DNA from: Primorskyibacter sedentarius
GTDB lineage: Bacteria; Pseudomonadota; Alphaproteobacteria; Rhodobacterales; Rhodobacteraceae
Assembly: GCF_004342065.1 (NCBI RefSeq)
Contig: NZ_SLZU01000008.1
Span: 1 to 64,000, forward strand
Direction of reading: 5' to 3'
DNA length: 64,000 nt
Shown: piece after piece, positions 17,526 through 26,008 of the stretch
Layout: each line of letters starts with the position of its first letter
Numbering within the stretch: position 1 is the first letter of the stretch
Notes under the pieces: generated by a model
The model's database searches: none
Told to the model about the DNA's origin: nothing
What the model saw: the letters and a program-made list of their open reading frames with translations, nothing else
Made by a program: the position numbers and the translations under genes

Positions 17526-18515
17526 ATGTCATTCATCACCCCAACCCGGCGCCGATTTCTTGCAGGTACAGCGGCGTCTGCGGCCGCAGCAACTCTCCAC
17601 GGACCGGCTGCCTTGGCGCAATCGGCCGTCACGTTGCAGCTTTCGTGGCTGCATTCTGTCCAGTTCGCTGGCAGCTACATCGCGCTCGATCGCGGGTACT
17701 GGTCGGAAGAGGGGCTAGACGTGTCGCTCCAACCCGGTGGGCCCAACGCCCCGGTGGAACCTCCGGTCGTTGCTGGCTCCGCGCTCGTCGGTATATCCGC
17801 TGCAGATTACACCGCCGCCGCGGTCAATCAGGGGGCAGCGTTCAGAATTATTGCCGTCGCCATGCAGAAGAATCCCTTTGCCATCGCCTCGCTGCCGGGC
17901 AACCCGGTCAACGCTCCCGTCGATCTTATCGGCAAACGCATCGGCATGGCTCTGGCGAATACCCCTGTGCTGAACGCCCTGTGTGCGATCAACGGGATCA
18001 ATCCGTCAGAGATCGAGATCGTGCCGACGCAATATGACGCAGCGCCATTGGTTCAGGGGCAGGTCGATTGTCTGCTGTGCTGGGAAACCGATTTGCCGGT
18101 CGCGATGGAGATCCAGGGCGTCGAAAACGTGACGATGCTACTTGCCGATCACGGCTACTCGGTCCATTCGCAGACCTATATCGCCACCGAGGACAGCCTC
18201 GCCAATCGACGCGCAGAACTGGTCTCGCTCATGCGGGGCGAGGTGCGCGGCTGGGAGGCGTACCAGAAAGATCCTGAGGCGGCGGCGGAGCTGACCGTAG
18301 GAACGTTCCCCAACGAAGGCCTTGACCCGGAGACCCAGAAGCTTCAGGCCGTCCGGCAGGTGCCGTTGATGTTCTCGGATCTGACCGACGAACACGGTTT
18401 TGGCTGGTTCACAGATGACACGGTGGCCGCGAATGTCGAGACGCTTGCCTTGCTTGACACACCCGTGGATCCGGCTTTGTGGGACCGCTCGATACTGGAC
18501 GAGATCCGTGGCTAG
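17526..18515 (+). CDS. NMT1/THI5-like ABC transporter substrate-binding protein
   Basis: 329 residues from ATG 17526, which follows CGGAGG. A Tat signal peptide (TPTRRRFLAGTAAS...ALAQ) covers about the first 37 residues. The mature protein begins VTLQLSWLHSVQFAGSYIAL with DRGYWSEEGLDVSL, the typical NMT1/SsuA-like opening, and has LCWETDLPVAMEI further on. This fold binds pyrimidine, sulfonate or similar small ligands. It starts 31 bases after the flippase-like gene and is followed by its ATPase and permease. The ligand is unknown; a thiamine precursor is only one possibility. Confidence 0.85.
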   Translation: MSFITPTRRRFLAGTAASAAAATLHGPAALAQSAVTLQLSWLHSVQFAGSYIALDRGYWSEEGLDVSLQPGGPNAPVEPPVVAGSALVGISAADYTAAAVNQGAAFRIIAVAMQKNPFAIASLPGNPVNAPVDLIGKRIGMALANTPVLNALCAINGINPSEIEIVPTQYDAAPLVQGQVDCLLCWETDLPVAMEIQGVENVTMLLADHGYSVHSQTYIATEDSLANRRAELVSLMRGEVRGWEAYQKDPEAAAELTVGTFPNEGLDPETQKLQAVRQVPLMFSDLTDEHGFGWFTDDTVAANVETLALLDTPVDPALWDRSILDEIRG

Positions 18516-18530
18516 ACTGGACGGTCCGGG

Positions 18531-19322
18531 ATGACCCGGAGCCCTGATATCCGACTTCACGGCGTGTCGAAGATCTTTGGCAGCAGCCCGTCTGCGGTTG
18601 AGGCTGTGGCGCCCCTCGACATTGTCTTGCAGGGAGGCGCGGTCACCGCCTTTGTCGGCCCTTCCGGATGCGGCAAGTCCACCTTGCTACGGCTGATCGC
18701 GGGGCTGGAAGTGCCGACATCGGGCAGCATCGCCATCGGCGCGGAAAGCCCCGATGATGTGCGACGCCGTGCGGGCCTTGCCATCGCGTTTCAGGATGCC
18801 GCCCTGTTGCCGTGGCGGACGGTAGAGCGCAATGTCGCGCTTGGGCGCAAACTGTCGCGACGGTCGCGTGACGCCGGTGCAGATGCTGATCTGATCCGGC
18901 TGGTGGGTCTTTCAGGCTTTGAACGCCGCCGTCCTGCGGAATTGTCGGGCGGGATGCGCCAACGCGCCGCTATTGCCCGCGCACTGGCCGGGGGGCCGGA
19001 ACTCCTGCTGCTGGACGAACCGTTTGGCGCGGTCGACGAACTGACCCGCGAACGTCTGAACCTGGAGCTTGCGCCGCTATGGGAAGCACGGGGTGCGACC
19101 GTACTTCTTGTCACCCATTCTGTGGCCGAAGCGGTGCGGCTGGCAGATCGCATATTGGTGATGTCACCGCGTCCGGCCCGTATCGCCGCCGACATCGACG
19201 TGACCCTGCCGCATCCCCGCGACGCCGGCGTGCTGCGGTCCCCGGCTTACCGTGAAGCCTGTGAAGTGGTTTCCGCAGCACTCCGCGACCTGCCATTGAC
19301 CGAAGACCTTGCCGCAGAATGA
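18531..19322 (+). CDS. ABC transporter ATP-binding protein (NMT1/taurine type)
   Basis: 263 residues with all motifs: Walker A GPSGCGKST (43-51), Q-loop AFQDAALLPW (near 86), signature LSGGMRQRAA (near 142), Walker B LLLLDEPFGAVDEL (near 160) and H-loop VTHSVAEAV (near 194). It is closest to SsuB/TauB-type ATPases. The start is 15 bases after the binding-protein stop, and the last 4 bases overlap the permease start (ATGA). It energises the importer formed with the genes on each side. Confidence 0.92.
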   Translation: MTRSPDIRLHGVSKIFGSSPSAVEAVAPLDIVLQGGAVTAFVGPSGCGKSTLLRLIAGLEVPTSGSIAIGAESPDDVRRRAGLAIAFQDAALLPWRTVERNVALGRKLSRRSRDAGADADLIRLVGLSGFERRRPAELSGGMRQRAAIARALAGGPELLLLDEPFGAVDELTRERLNLELAPLWEARGATVLLVTHSVAEAVRLADRILVMSPRPARIAADIDVTLPHPRDAGVLRSPAYREACEVVSAALRDLPLTEDLAAE

Positions 19323-20908
19323 AGCGACCCTCTCATACCGCCCCGATGCGGAGGCCATTTCTGCGCCCCGAAACAATTGTGCAGATACTCACGATATTTG
19401 CGCTTCTGGCCATCTGGGAAGGTGTCGCGCGCGCCACGGCTGATCGTTTCGTCCTCGCCGCGCCAAGCGATATCGCCGCCTATGTCGCAGACAATGCCCC
19501 GCTCTTGTGGCGCGCTCTTTGCACGACATTCCTTGCGGCGGCGCAGGGGTTTTTCTGGGGCAACCTCGCCGGATTCGCGCTGGCGCTGGCCGCCGTTTTG
19601 ATGCCACGGACGGAGCGGGTTCTGGCCACGTTGGGGCTTTTGGTGTTCTGCCTGCCGCTGGTCGCGACCGGGCCAATCCTGCGTGTGCTATATGGCCCCG
19701 GCAACGGGCCGCAAGTGACACTTGCGGCGCTGGCGGTGTTCTATACCACCTTCCTTCCCGCTCTTGTTGGCCTCCGCGCCGCTCCGCGCGACTGGTTTGA
19801 CCTTGTGCGAAGCTACGGCCACGGACGGCTGATGGTGCTTGGTCAGGTGCGTCTGCCAGCATCGATCCCCTACCTCGCTGCAGGCCTTCAGATCGCCGCG
19901 CCTGCCGCCCTTCTTGGGGCCATGGTCGGAGAATTCACCGGGGCTGAACCTGGGCTCGGGGTGCTGACGATCCGTGCGATGCGAGCACTCGACCTGTCGG
20001 CCACCTGGAGCATCGCGGTAATTGCCGCAGGGGTCTCTGTTCTCGCCTTCCATGCGGTAGGCGCGGTCGGGCGATGGCTCGACCTTTCCCCGCCCTCGGT
20101 CCTGCTGGCACCGCCGGTCGACCGCCGCCCGAGCATCTGGCAGATCGGCGCGCCGATCCTGGCGCTGACCATCGCGCTGGCGTTGTGGCAGGGCCTTATG
20201 GATCTCTTCGACCTGTCGCCATTCTTCGCCAAGCGGCCCGGTGATGTCTGGACCTATCTGTTTGCCGACCCCGCCTCAGCAAAGCATCGCGCCATTCTGG
20301 CGTCTGCCTTCTTGCAAACCATGACGTCGGCCCTTCCCGGCTATATCGCCGGTCTCGGGCTCGGCGCCGGGCTGGCCGCACTTCTCACGCTCGCGCCACG
20401 GATTTCTGCGGTTTCCATGCCCATCGCCGTGGCTCTTCGCTCCATCCCAATCGTCGCCACCGCGCCGTTGATCGTCTGGGCACTCGGGCGCGGCACGACC
20501 GGCACTGTCGCCGTTGTCGCCGTGATGATCTTCTTTCCCACCCTCGTCGCGTGTCTTCACGGGCTTGCGCGCACTCCACGCCGGATCCTCGACATGTTCG
20601 CAAGCTACAACGCAGGCCCAATGCGCCGTCTGTTCCACGCGCAGCTTCCAGCGATGCTGCCTGCCTTCTTCGCCTCGGCCCGGATGGCGATTCCGGCGGC
20701 GATCCTTGCTGTCACCACCGCCGAATGGCTTGCCACGGGCCGGGGGCTCGGCGCGTTGATGGCGACCACCGCTTCGACTTCGGACTATGGTATGCTCTGG
20801 AGTGCGATCGCACTTATCGGTCTTGCCGCCATCTTCGCCCACGAAGCAGTCGCGGTGGTGGAACGCGCGGTCCTGAAACGCACCAGTGCCGAGCAGCTAG
20901 CCGCATGA
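19319..20908 (+). CDS. ABC transporter permease, two fused domains
   Basis: 529 residues, twice the usual length. Two BPD_transp_1 domains lie in tandem (about residues 20-255 and 270-520), each with an EAA-type loop (first: SYGHGRLMVLGQVRLPASIPY; second: SYNAGPMRRLFHAQLPAMLP). Each half ends with a GEFTGAEPGLG or AEWLATGRGLG segment. A fused permease would make the whole channel from one polypeptide. The ATGA overlaps on both sides show tight coupling to the ATPase and glycosyltransferase genes. A decayed relative of the same fused type is at 40019-41485. Confidence 0.88.
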   Translation: MKRPSHTAPMRRPFLRPETIVQILTIFALLAIWEGVARATADRFVLAAPSDIAAYVADNAPLLWRALCTTFLAAAQGFFWGNLAGFALALAAVLMPRTERVLATLGLLVFCLPLVATGPILRVLYGPGNGPQVTLAALAVFYTTFLPALVGLRAAPRDWFDLVRSYGHGRLMVLGQVRLPASIPYLAAGLQIAAPAALLGAMVGEFTGAEPGLGVLTIRAMRALDLSATWSIAVIAAGVSVLAFHAVGAVGRWLDLSPPSVLLAPPVDRRPSIWQIGAPILALTIALALWQGLMDLFDLSPFFAKRPGDVWTYLFADPASAKHRAILASAFLQTMTSALPGYIAGLGLGAGLAALLTLAPRISAVSMPIAVALRSIPIVATAPLIVWALGRGTTGTVAVVAVMIFFPTLVACLHGLARTPRRILDMFASYNAGPMRRLFHAQLPAMLPAFFASARMAIPAAILAVTTAEWLATGRGLGALMATTASTSDYGMLWSAIALIGLAAIFAHEAVAVVERAVLKRTSAEQLAA

Positions 20909-21942
20909 GACCCTGCGCCCTCGCAATCCCCGGCGATCACCATCAGAAGACGGGTGGTTATATCTACGAGCGGCGCCTGCTTGAAGAGTTGCAAGCCAGC
21001 GGGCGTGATGTCCGCCACATTCAGCTGCCAGCCAAGGCCGCGGCTGCCGACCCTGGCACCCAGGCTCGCCGCGTGACGGAAGCCGCGCTGGCCGCATTGC
21101 CGCCAGACCTGCCGCTAATTCTCGACGGGCTCGCCTTCGCCGCGATGCGTAGCAAAGACCTCGCTCGCCTTCCCAATCCGGTGGTCGCGATGCTGCACCA
21201 TCCGATGGGGCTGGAACATGGGTTTACGCCCGAGGTTTCAGACATGCTTCTGGCGCAGGAAGCCGCGAACCTGTTCCACGCAGCGCATGTGGTCGTGACC
21301 AGCCCCCATACACGCGACGCCTATATCGGCCTCGGCGCGGACCCGGCGCATATTACAGTCGCACTTCCCGGGCATGACGGCCCGCGCGATCTGCCGCTTG
21401 AGGATACAGGGCCGAACATTCTGTCAGTCGGTCTTCTCGCCCGGCGCAAGGGCCACGATGTGCTGATCCGCGCACTGGCCCTGATTGCCGATCTCGATTG
21501 GCACACTCGCATCGTTGGCAAGACACATGATCCGGCTATTGCGACCGAATTGGCCGCGCTGATCGTCGACCACGGGCTTCAGGACCGTGTTGAACTGGTC
21601 GGAGAACTAAGCGACGACGCGCTGTCCGCAGCCTATCGGACGGCGCGCATCTTTGCCCTCGCCACGCGCCACGAAGGCTATGGCATGGCGCTGGCCGAGG
21701 CCTTGATACACGGGCTGCCCATCGTCTCATGCGCCGTGGGCGCGGTGCCGGGAACGGTCGGAAACGCCGCGCTTCTCGCCCCGCCCGATAGCCCGAAGGC
21801 ATTTGCACAGCACCTCAGGTGCCTTCTTACATCTGCCACCATGTGCGAGGAACTTGGTGCAAGGGCCCGCGCACGCGGACTCGTCCTGCCCAGTTGGAAG
21901 GAGACTGCCGCAGTGATGGCTGGGGTGCTGGATGGACTATAA
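20905..21942 (+). CDS. GT4-family glycosyltransferase
   Basis: 345 residues from ATG 20905, overlapping the permease stop as ATGA. The N-terminal Rossmann half has PGDHHQKTGGYIYERRLLEE, the acceptor-side glycine-rich loop. The C-terminal half has SVGLLARRKGHDVLIRALAL, VELVGELSDDALSAAYRTA and HEGYGMALAEALIHGLPIV with the E-x7-E nucleotide-sugar motif. It transfers a sugar from a nucleotide-sugar to an unknown acceptor. As the last gene of the operon it could glycosylate the lipid product of the first genes (inference). Confidence 0.85.
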   Translation: MRPCALAIPGDHHQKTGGYIYERRLLEELQASGRDVRHIQLPAKAAAADPGTQARRVTEAALAALPPDLPLILDGLAFAAMRSKDLARLPNPVVAMLHHPMGLEHGFTPEVSDMLLAQEAANLFHAAHVVVTSPHTRDAYIGLGADPAHITVALPGHDGPRDLPLEDTGPNILSVGLLARRKGHDVLIRALALIADLDWHTRIVGKTHDPAIATELAALIVDHGLQDRVELVGELSDDALSAAYRTARIFALATRHEGYGMALAEALIHGLPIVSCAVGAVPGTVGNAALLAPPDSPKAFAQHLRCLLTSATMCEELGARARARGLVLPSWKETAAVMAGVLDGL

Positions 21943-22387
21943 GAGCAAACAGCCCTTGAAGCCATGTACGGTGGTGGTTTGACCGCATCCGGCGTACGAG
22001 CGTCTCTTTATAACGACTTGGCATGGGACCGTCCCGACCCAGTCACGCTCCACACAACCCCGTTGCAGCACCGGAAGCCGTGCTGCCGCCTTGGGCACTG
22101 GATAACAGATGTTGCCAATTCGGTCTCTTTTTGATCGGTCTGGTACTTTGGATGACGATTGCCCCATCCGAAACAGGCGATTTTCCACCGACGGGCGCAC
22201 AATCTTTGGGCTGGAATCTCGCCGCAATCCCGCGTGCTATTGAGGTTCACCCCTTGGCTTGAGCGAAGCTTTGCCGATTTGGGCCTTTGATGCGGATATT
22301 CGTGTCGGACTCCGTTACCACTCCTTGTATATTCTGCGCCGCAGCATTGATATAGTAACGTTTCGTCAGGAAGTTCGGAGTGTTCTG
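21943..22387. other. Intergenic region between the seven-gene operon and opg genes
   Basis: About 445 bases without a convincing gene. TATAGT near 22351 could be a -10 element for the opg operon, but no good -35 lies 17 bases before it. Confidence 0.4.
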
Positions 22388-24004
22388 GTGCCTTATAATA
22401 ACAACGCGTTCCAAAGTTTGCTCTCGCGCCGCGGCGTCATTTCGGGGCTGTTTTCAACCGTTGCGTTGGGAGCCTTGTCGCACCCGCATGCAGGGCTTGC
22501 GCAAGAAGCGGCTACGTTCCCGACAACGGCAGAGCCTGAAAAGACAGCGTTCGATTTTGAGCTTTTGACCGAGATGATGCGCATGGCCGCAGACCAGCAG
22601 CCAAAGCCCGCAGAAGCCGTCGAAGGTTTCCTCACGGAGTTTGACTACGACGATTATCAACGCGTGCGTTTCGATGCGTCCCGGACCCGCTGGGCCGAGT
22701 TGGAAAACGCCCGGTTTCGCCTGAACGCCTTTCATCTCGGGTGGCTGTTCAACGAGCCTGTGCACCTCAACGAGGTGGCAGATGGCATGGCGACACCGAT
22801 GCGGTTTTCGACAGCGGATTTCGACTATTCCGATGTTAAGACTCAGATCCCCGAAAATTTCGAGATGCCCGGCGTAGCGGGGTTTCGGCTTATGACGCCG
22901 CTCAACCGTGCTGACCACTACGACGAACTTGCAGCCTTTCTGGGGGCGAGCTATTTTCGCGCGCTTGGGCGTGACAACCGATACGGGCTGTCCGCACGCG
23001 GTTTGGCCATCAACTCCGGCATGCCCGGAGGTGAGGAATTTCCCCGCTTCACCGATTTCTGGCTTGAACGTCCGCATGCCGAGTCCGAGACGGTCATTCT
23101 ATATGCCGCGCTCCGCTCGGCTTCGGTGACGGGGGCGTATAAATTCGTCATAACACCGGGCGAGACGACGGTGATGGAGGTGACGGCAAGGCTGTTCATG
23201 CGCAAGACCGTGCAGCAGCTCGGCATCGCCCCGCTGACCTCGATGTTCCTGTTCGGGGGGGCTGATCCGGGTGAATTCAACGATTTCCGGCCCGCGGTTC
23301 ACGACAGCGACCACCTTGTTCTCAATACTCGAAACGGTGACACGTTCCTGCGTCCCCTGACCAATCCAACCCGCCTGGAGCACACTTATCTTTCCGCAGA
23401 GAACCCTGTTTCCTTCGGGCTGATACAGCGACAGCGCGAGTTCGATGAATATCTCGACGCCCAGGCGCATTACGAACGCCGCCCGTCCTTGATGGTCGAG
23501 CCTGTCGGAGACTGGGGGAAGGGCGCCGTCCGCTTGATGGAAATCCCGACCGATCTGGAAGGGAACGACAATATCGTCGCCTATTGGGTTCCGGACGCAG
23601 CACCCGCGAAGGGTGAAAGCCTCGAAGTGTCATATCGTCTGCATTGGGGCATGGCGCCAAGCGGCGACAGATCTTCAAGCCGCGCCCGGATCGTGCGCAC
23701 CCGTATAGGCAAGGGCGGCGTGTCTGGCGTCGAAGGAACAACCGACCGGATCAAATTCGTTGTGGATTTTGAGGGCGGTTTGATTGGGAACCTTCCTGAC
23801 GATGCAGACGTTGCACCCAAGGTTACCGTTCTGCGCGGCGACCTCGTCGAAACGATTTTGTCGCCAGTGGATGGGACGGATTTGTGGCGGCTTGTCATCG
23901 AAGCCGTGCCGGAAGATCCCGCGACAACAATGGAATTGCAGGCCGCGATCAACGGATTCGGGCGCAACCTGTCCGAGACGTGGCTTTATCAATGGAAAGT
24001 CTGA
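22388..24004 (+). CDS. opgG: Periplasmic glucan biosynthesis protein, OpgG/OpgD family
   Basis: The frame is open from 22259, but GTG at 22388, 7 bases after GGAG, gives a proper signal peptide with a twin-arginine (LLSRRGVISGLFSTVALGAL). The result is 538 residues, close to E. coli OpgD (about 550). The mature part shows family blocks: FDYDDYQRVRFD, FNEPVHLNEV, AGFRLMTPLN, FLGASYFRALG, YGLSARGLAI, PLTSMFLFG, DSDHLVLNTRNGD and FGLIQRQREF. OpgG/D act in the periplasm on the beta-glucan backbone made by OpgH. The Tat-like signal favours OpgD, while the position before opgH favours OpgG. Confidence 0.9.
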   Translation: MPYNNNAFQSLLSRRGVISGLFSTVALGALSHPHAGLAQEAATFPTTAEPEKTAFDFELLTEMMRMAADQQPKPAEAVEGFLTEFDYDDYQRVRFDASRTRWAELENARFRLNAFHLGWLFNEPVHLNEVADGMATPMRFSTADFDYSDVKTQIPENFEMPGVAGFRLMTPLNRADHYDELAAFLGASYFRALGRDNRYGLSARGLAINSGMPGGEEFPRFTDFWLERPHAESETVILYAALRSASVTGAYKFVITPGETTVMEVTARLFMRKTVQQLGIAPLTSMFLFGGADPGEFNDFRPAVHDSDHLVLNTRNGDTFLRPLTNPTRLEHTYLSAENPVSFGLIQRQREFDEYLDAQAHYERRPSLMVEPVGDWGKGAVRLMEIPTDLEGNDNIVAYWVPDAAPAKGESLEVSYRLHWGMAPSGDRSSSRARIVRTRIGKGGVSGVEGTTDRIKFVVDFEGGLIGNLPDDADVAPKVTVLRGDLVETILSPVDGTDLWRLVIEAVPEDPATTMELQAAINGFGRNLSETWLYQWKV

Positions 24005-24186
24005 TGACCGGAACGACAGAACTGAACGGAACCGCGAACACCGCCATGTCGAGTGATCCCGACACTTGGGGACCGCCGGAGGCTCCGCTTGTCATGCCAC
24101 TCCAGCAGTTGGAACGCCGCTCTGGCCAGGCCTGGAACTTCAACCCGCTCCGCCTCTTCTTTGGCGGGTCAACAAATCTGACCTAG
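24004..24186 (+). CDS. Small ORF between opgG and opgH
   Basis: 60 residues; the ATG overlaps the opgG stop by one base (TGATG) and the stop lies 13 bases before the opgH GTG. It has no signal peptide or membrane helix. The sequence includes PPEAPLVMPLQQLERRSGQA, which resembles the proline-rich cytoplasmic N-terminus of some OpgH proteins. It may be a detached N-terminal segment of OpgH or an independent small protein. Its tight position in the operon argues that it is translated. Confidence 0.5.
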   Translation: MTGTTELNGTANTAMSSDPDTWGPPEAPLVMPLQQLERRSGQAWNFNPLRLFFGGSTNLT

Positions 24187-24199
24187 TACGAGACCAGAT

Positions 24200-26008
24200 G
24201 TGAGCGCTAAATCTGATCTTTCTCCCGATGCCGCCACGGTCCGGGCGCGGTCCGTTGCGATTGCGTTCGCCGCGAGCTGTGCTCTGGGGGCGTGCTTGCT
24301 GGTGGCTGAAGCCGATCATCAGGACGGTTTTCAGATTTGGGATGCCTTTCGCGCAGCTCTCATCTTGCTGACCACGGGTTGGCTGGCATGGGGTGCAGCA
24401 CTGGGCCTGACCGGGCTTTGGTCAAGACCCCGACCCCCGCTCGCAAATTCCCCCACGCCGGTGGCAAGCTCGACACCGTCGACTGTCGTATTGGTCCCGA
24501 TTTGCAACGAAGATCCTGTTGCGACCTTCGCGAGGATCGCTGCAATGGATCGGTCCATACGCGGAGCGGGTCTGGGGTTGGACATCGTCATTTTGTCCGA
24601 CACGCAGTCTGACAAGAAGCAGGCAGCCGAACACGCGGCGTTTCGGATGCTGATTGCCGAAACCGCAGGTGCCGACCACATCTATTATCGTCATCGTGAG
24701 AACAATCGCGGGCGCAAAGCTGGAAATGTAGAGGATTTTATCGTCAAATCCGGCGGCGCTTACGATTATGCCGTGACGCTTGATGCCGACAGCCTGATGT
24801 CAGGAGAAGCCTTGGCCGAGTTGATCCGGCGCATGGATGCGGACCCGAAACTCGGGCTGCTTCAAACCCTGCCACGGATCATTGGCGCGCGCAGCTTCTT
24901 TGGCCGCGCGATGCAGTTCGCCGCCTCTTTCTACGGGCCGGTCTTCACCCGCGGACTGGAGCGGATGCAGGGTGCCACGGGGCCGTATTGGGGTCACAAC
25001 GCCATCATCCGCGTTATGGCATTCGCGCAATCCTGCGGGTTGCCGGAGCTTTCTGGAAAGCCGCCTTTCGGCGGTCACGTCCTGTCACATGACTACGTCG
25101 AAGCGGCGCTGCTCGCCCGCAACGGCTGGAAGGTTTTGGCCGATAGCAGCATCACCGGGTCCTTTGAAGAGTGCCCGGAAAATGTCCTGTCCTACGCTAA
25201 GCGCGACAGGCGCTGGTGTCAGGGCAACCTTCAGCACATGCGGCTTCTATTCGCGCCGGGGCTGGCGAATTGGAGCCGCTTTGTCTTTGTCCAGGGCATT
25301 TTCGCCTATCTCGCCTCGGTTTTCTGGGCCATCTTCCTTGTCAGCACGGTAAGCGGTGCAGTGCTTGCGCCCGAACCCGACTACTTTCCCGAAACCTTCC
25401 AGCTATTTCCGGCTTTTCCGTCGGATCGTAGCCGGGAAATCCTGGCATTGGCGCTTGGTATCATAGGACTGTTGATCTTGCCGAAATTCGGGATCCTTGC
25501 AAATGCGGCGATGACGGGCCGGGCACGTGGATTTGGCGGAGCGGACCGGGTAACCGCATCAGTTGTGCTCGAGATTCTTCTGACGTCGGCCCTGGCGCCA
25601 ATCATGCTTGCATATCAGACGCGCGCCGTATGTCAGGTGCTGTTGCGGCACGATGGCGGCTGGCCCGCCAATGCCCGAGGCGAAGGAAGCCTGACGCTGA
25701 CCGAGGCCACGCGATCCTCGCTTTGGATTGTAGCGGCAGGGATGTTCGCCCTTGTGGCAACGTGGAAATTTGCGCCAGATCTGCTATTTTGGTTGCTTCC
25801 AGTGACGCTGCCAATGGTTGCCGCGCCGCTGCTGATCTATTGGACATCGCACCCGTCCGGACTGGGTTACTTCACGGTTCCCGAAGACCGGGACGAACCG
25901 CCAATTGTTGCGGCGTTTCGTGACGTTCACGCGCGCTGGCGCAGCCATATCGATGCCCCTTCTGCCGATGACGTCCTGCCGACTGAGGCGTCCCATGTCC
26001 CAGGTTGA
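24200..26008 (+). CDS. opgH: Glucan glucosyltransferase OpgH
   Basis: 602 residues from GTG 24200. Two N-terminal membrane helices are followed by a GT2 domain: VVLVPICNEDPVATFARI, DIVILSDTQSD, NRGRKAGNVEDF, TLDADSLMSG (metal-binding D-x-D), GHNAIIRV, GGHVLSHDYVEAALL, GSFEECPENVLSYAKRDRRW and QGN (R/Q-x-x-R-W). At least four C-terminal helices follow. It makes and exports the linear beta-glucan backbone from UDP-glucose. It is shorter than E. coli OpgH (about 850), mainly at the N- and C-termini. The opgC start overlaps its end by 14 bases. Confidence 0.93.
   Translation: MSAKSDLSPDAATVRARSVAIAFAASCALGACLLVAEADHQDGFQIWDAFRAALILLTTGWLAWGAALGLTGLWSRPRPPLANSPTPVASSTPSTVVLVPICNEDPVATFARIAAMDRSIRGAGLGLDIVILSDTQSDKKQAAEHAAFRMLIAETAGADHIYYRHRENNRGRKAGNVEDFIVKSGGAYDYAVTLDADSLMSGEALAELIRRMDADPKLGLLQTLPRIIGARSFFGRAMQFAASFYGPVFTRGLERMQGATGPYWGHNAIIRVMAFAQSCGLPELSGKPPFGGHVLSHDYVEAALLARNGWKVLADSSITGSFEECPENVLSYAKRDRRWCQGNLQHMRLLFAPGLANWSRFVFVQGIFAYLASVFWAIFLVSTVSGAVLAPEPDYFPETFQLFPAFPSDRSREILALALGIIGLLILPKFGILANAAMTGRARGFGGADRVTASVVLEILLTSALAPIMLAYQTRAVCQVLLRHDGGWPANARGEGSLTLTEATRSSLWIVAAGMFALVATWKFAPDLLFWLLPVTLPMVAAPLLIYWTSHPSGLGYFTVPEDRDEPPIVAAFRDVHARWRSHIDAPSADDVLPTEASHVPG

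Noticed and set aside
16379-17632. 417-codon open frame on the minus strand
   Set aside because: It is antisense to the flippase-like and binding-protein genes, which have clear motifs and ribosome sites; composition is that of a shadow frame.
22023-22262. 79-codon open frame before opgG
   Set aside because: No ribosome site, mixed composition and no recognisable domain; it is treated as non-coding.
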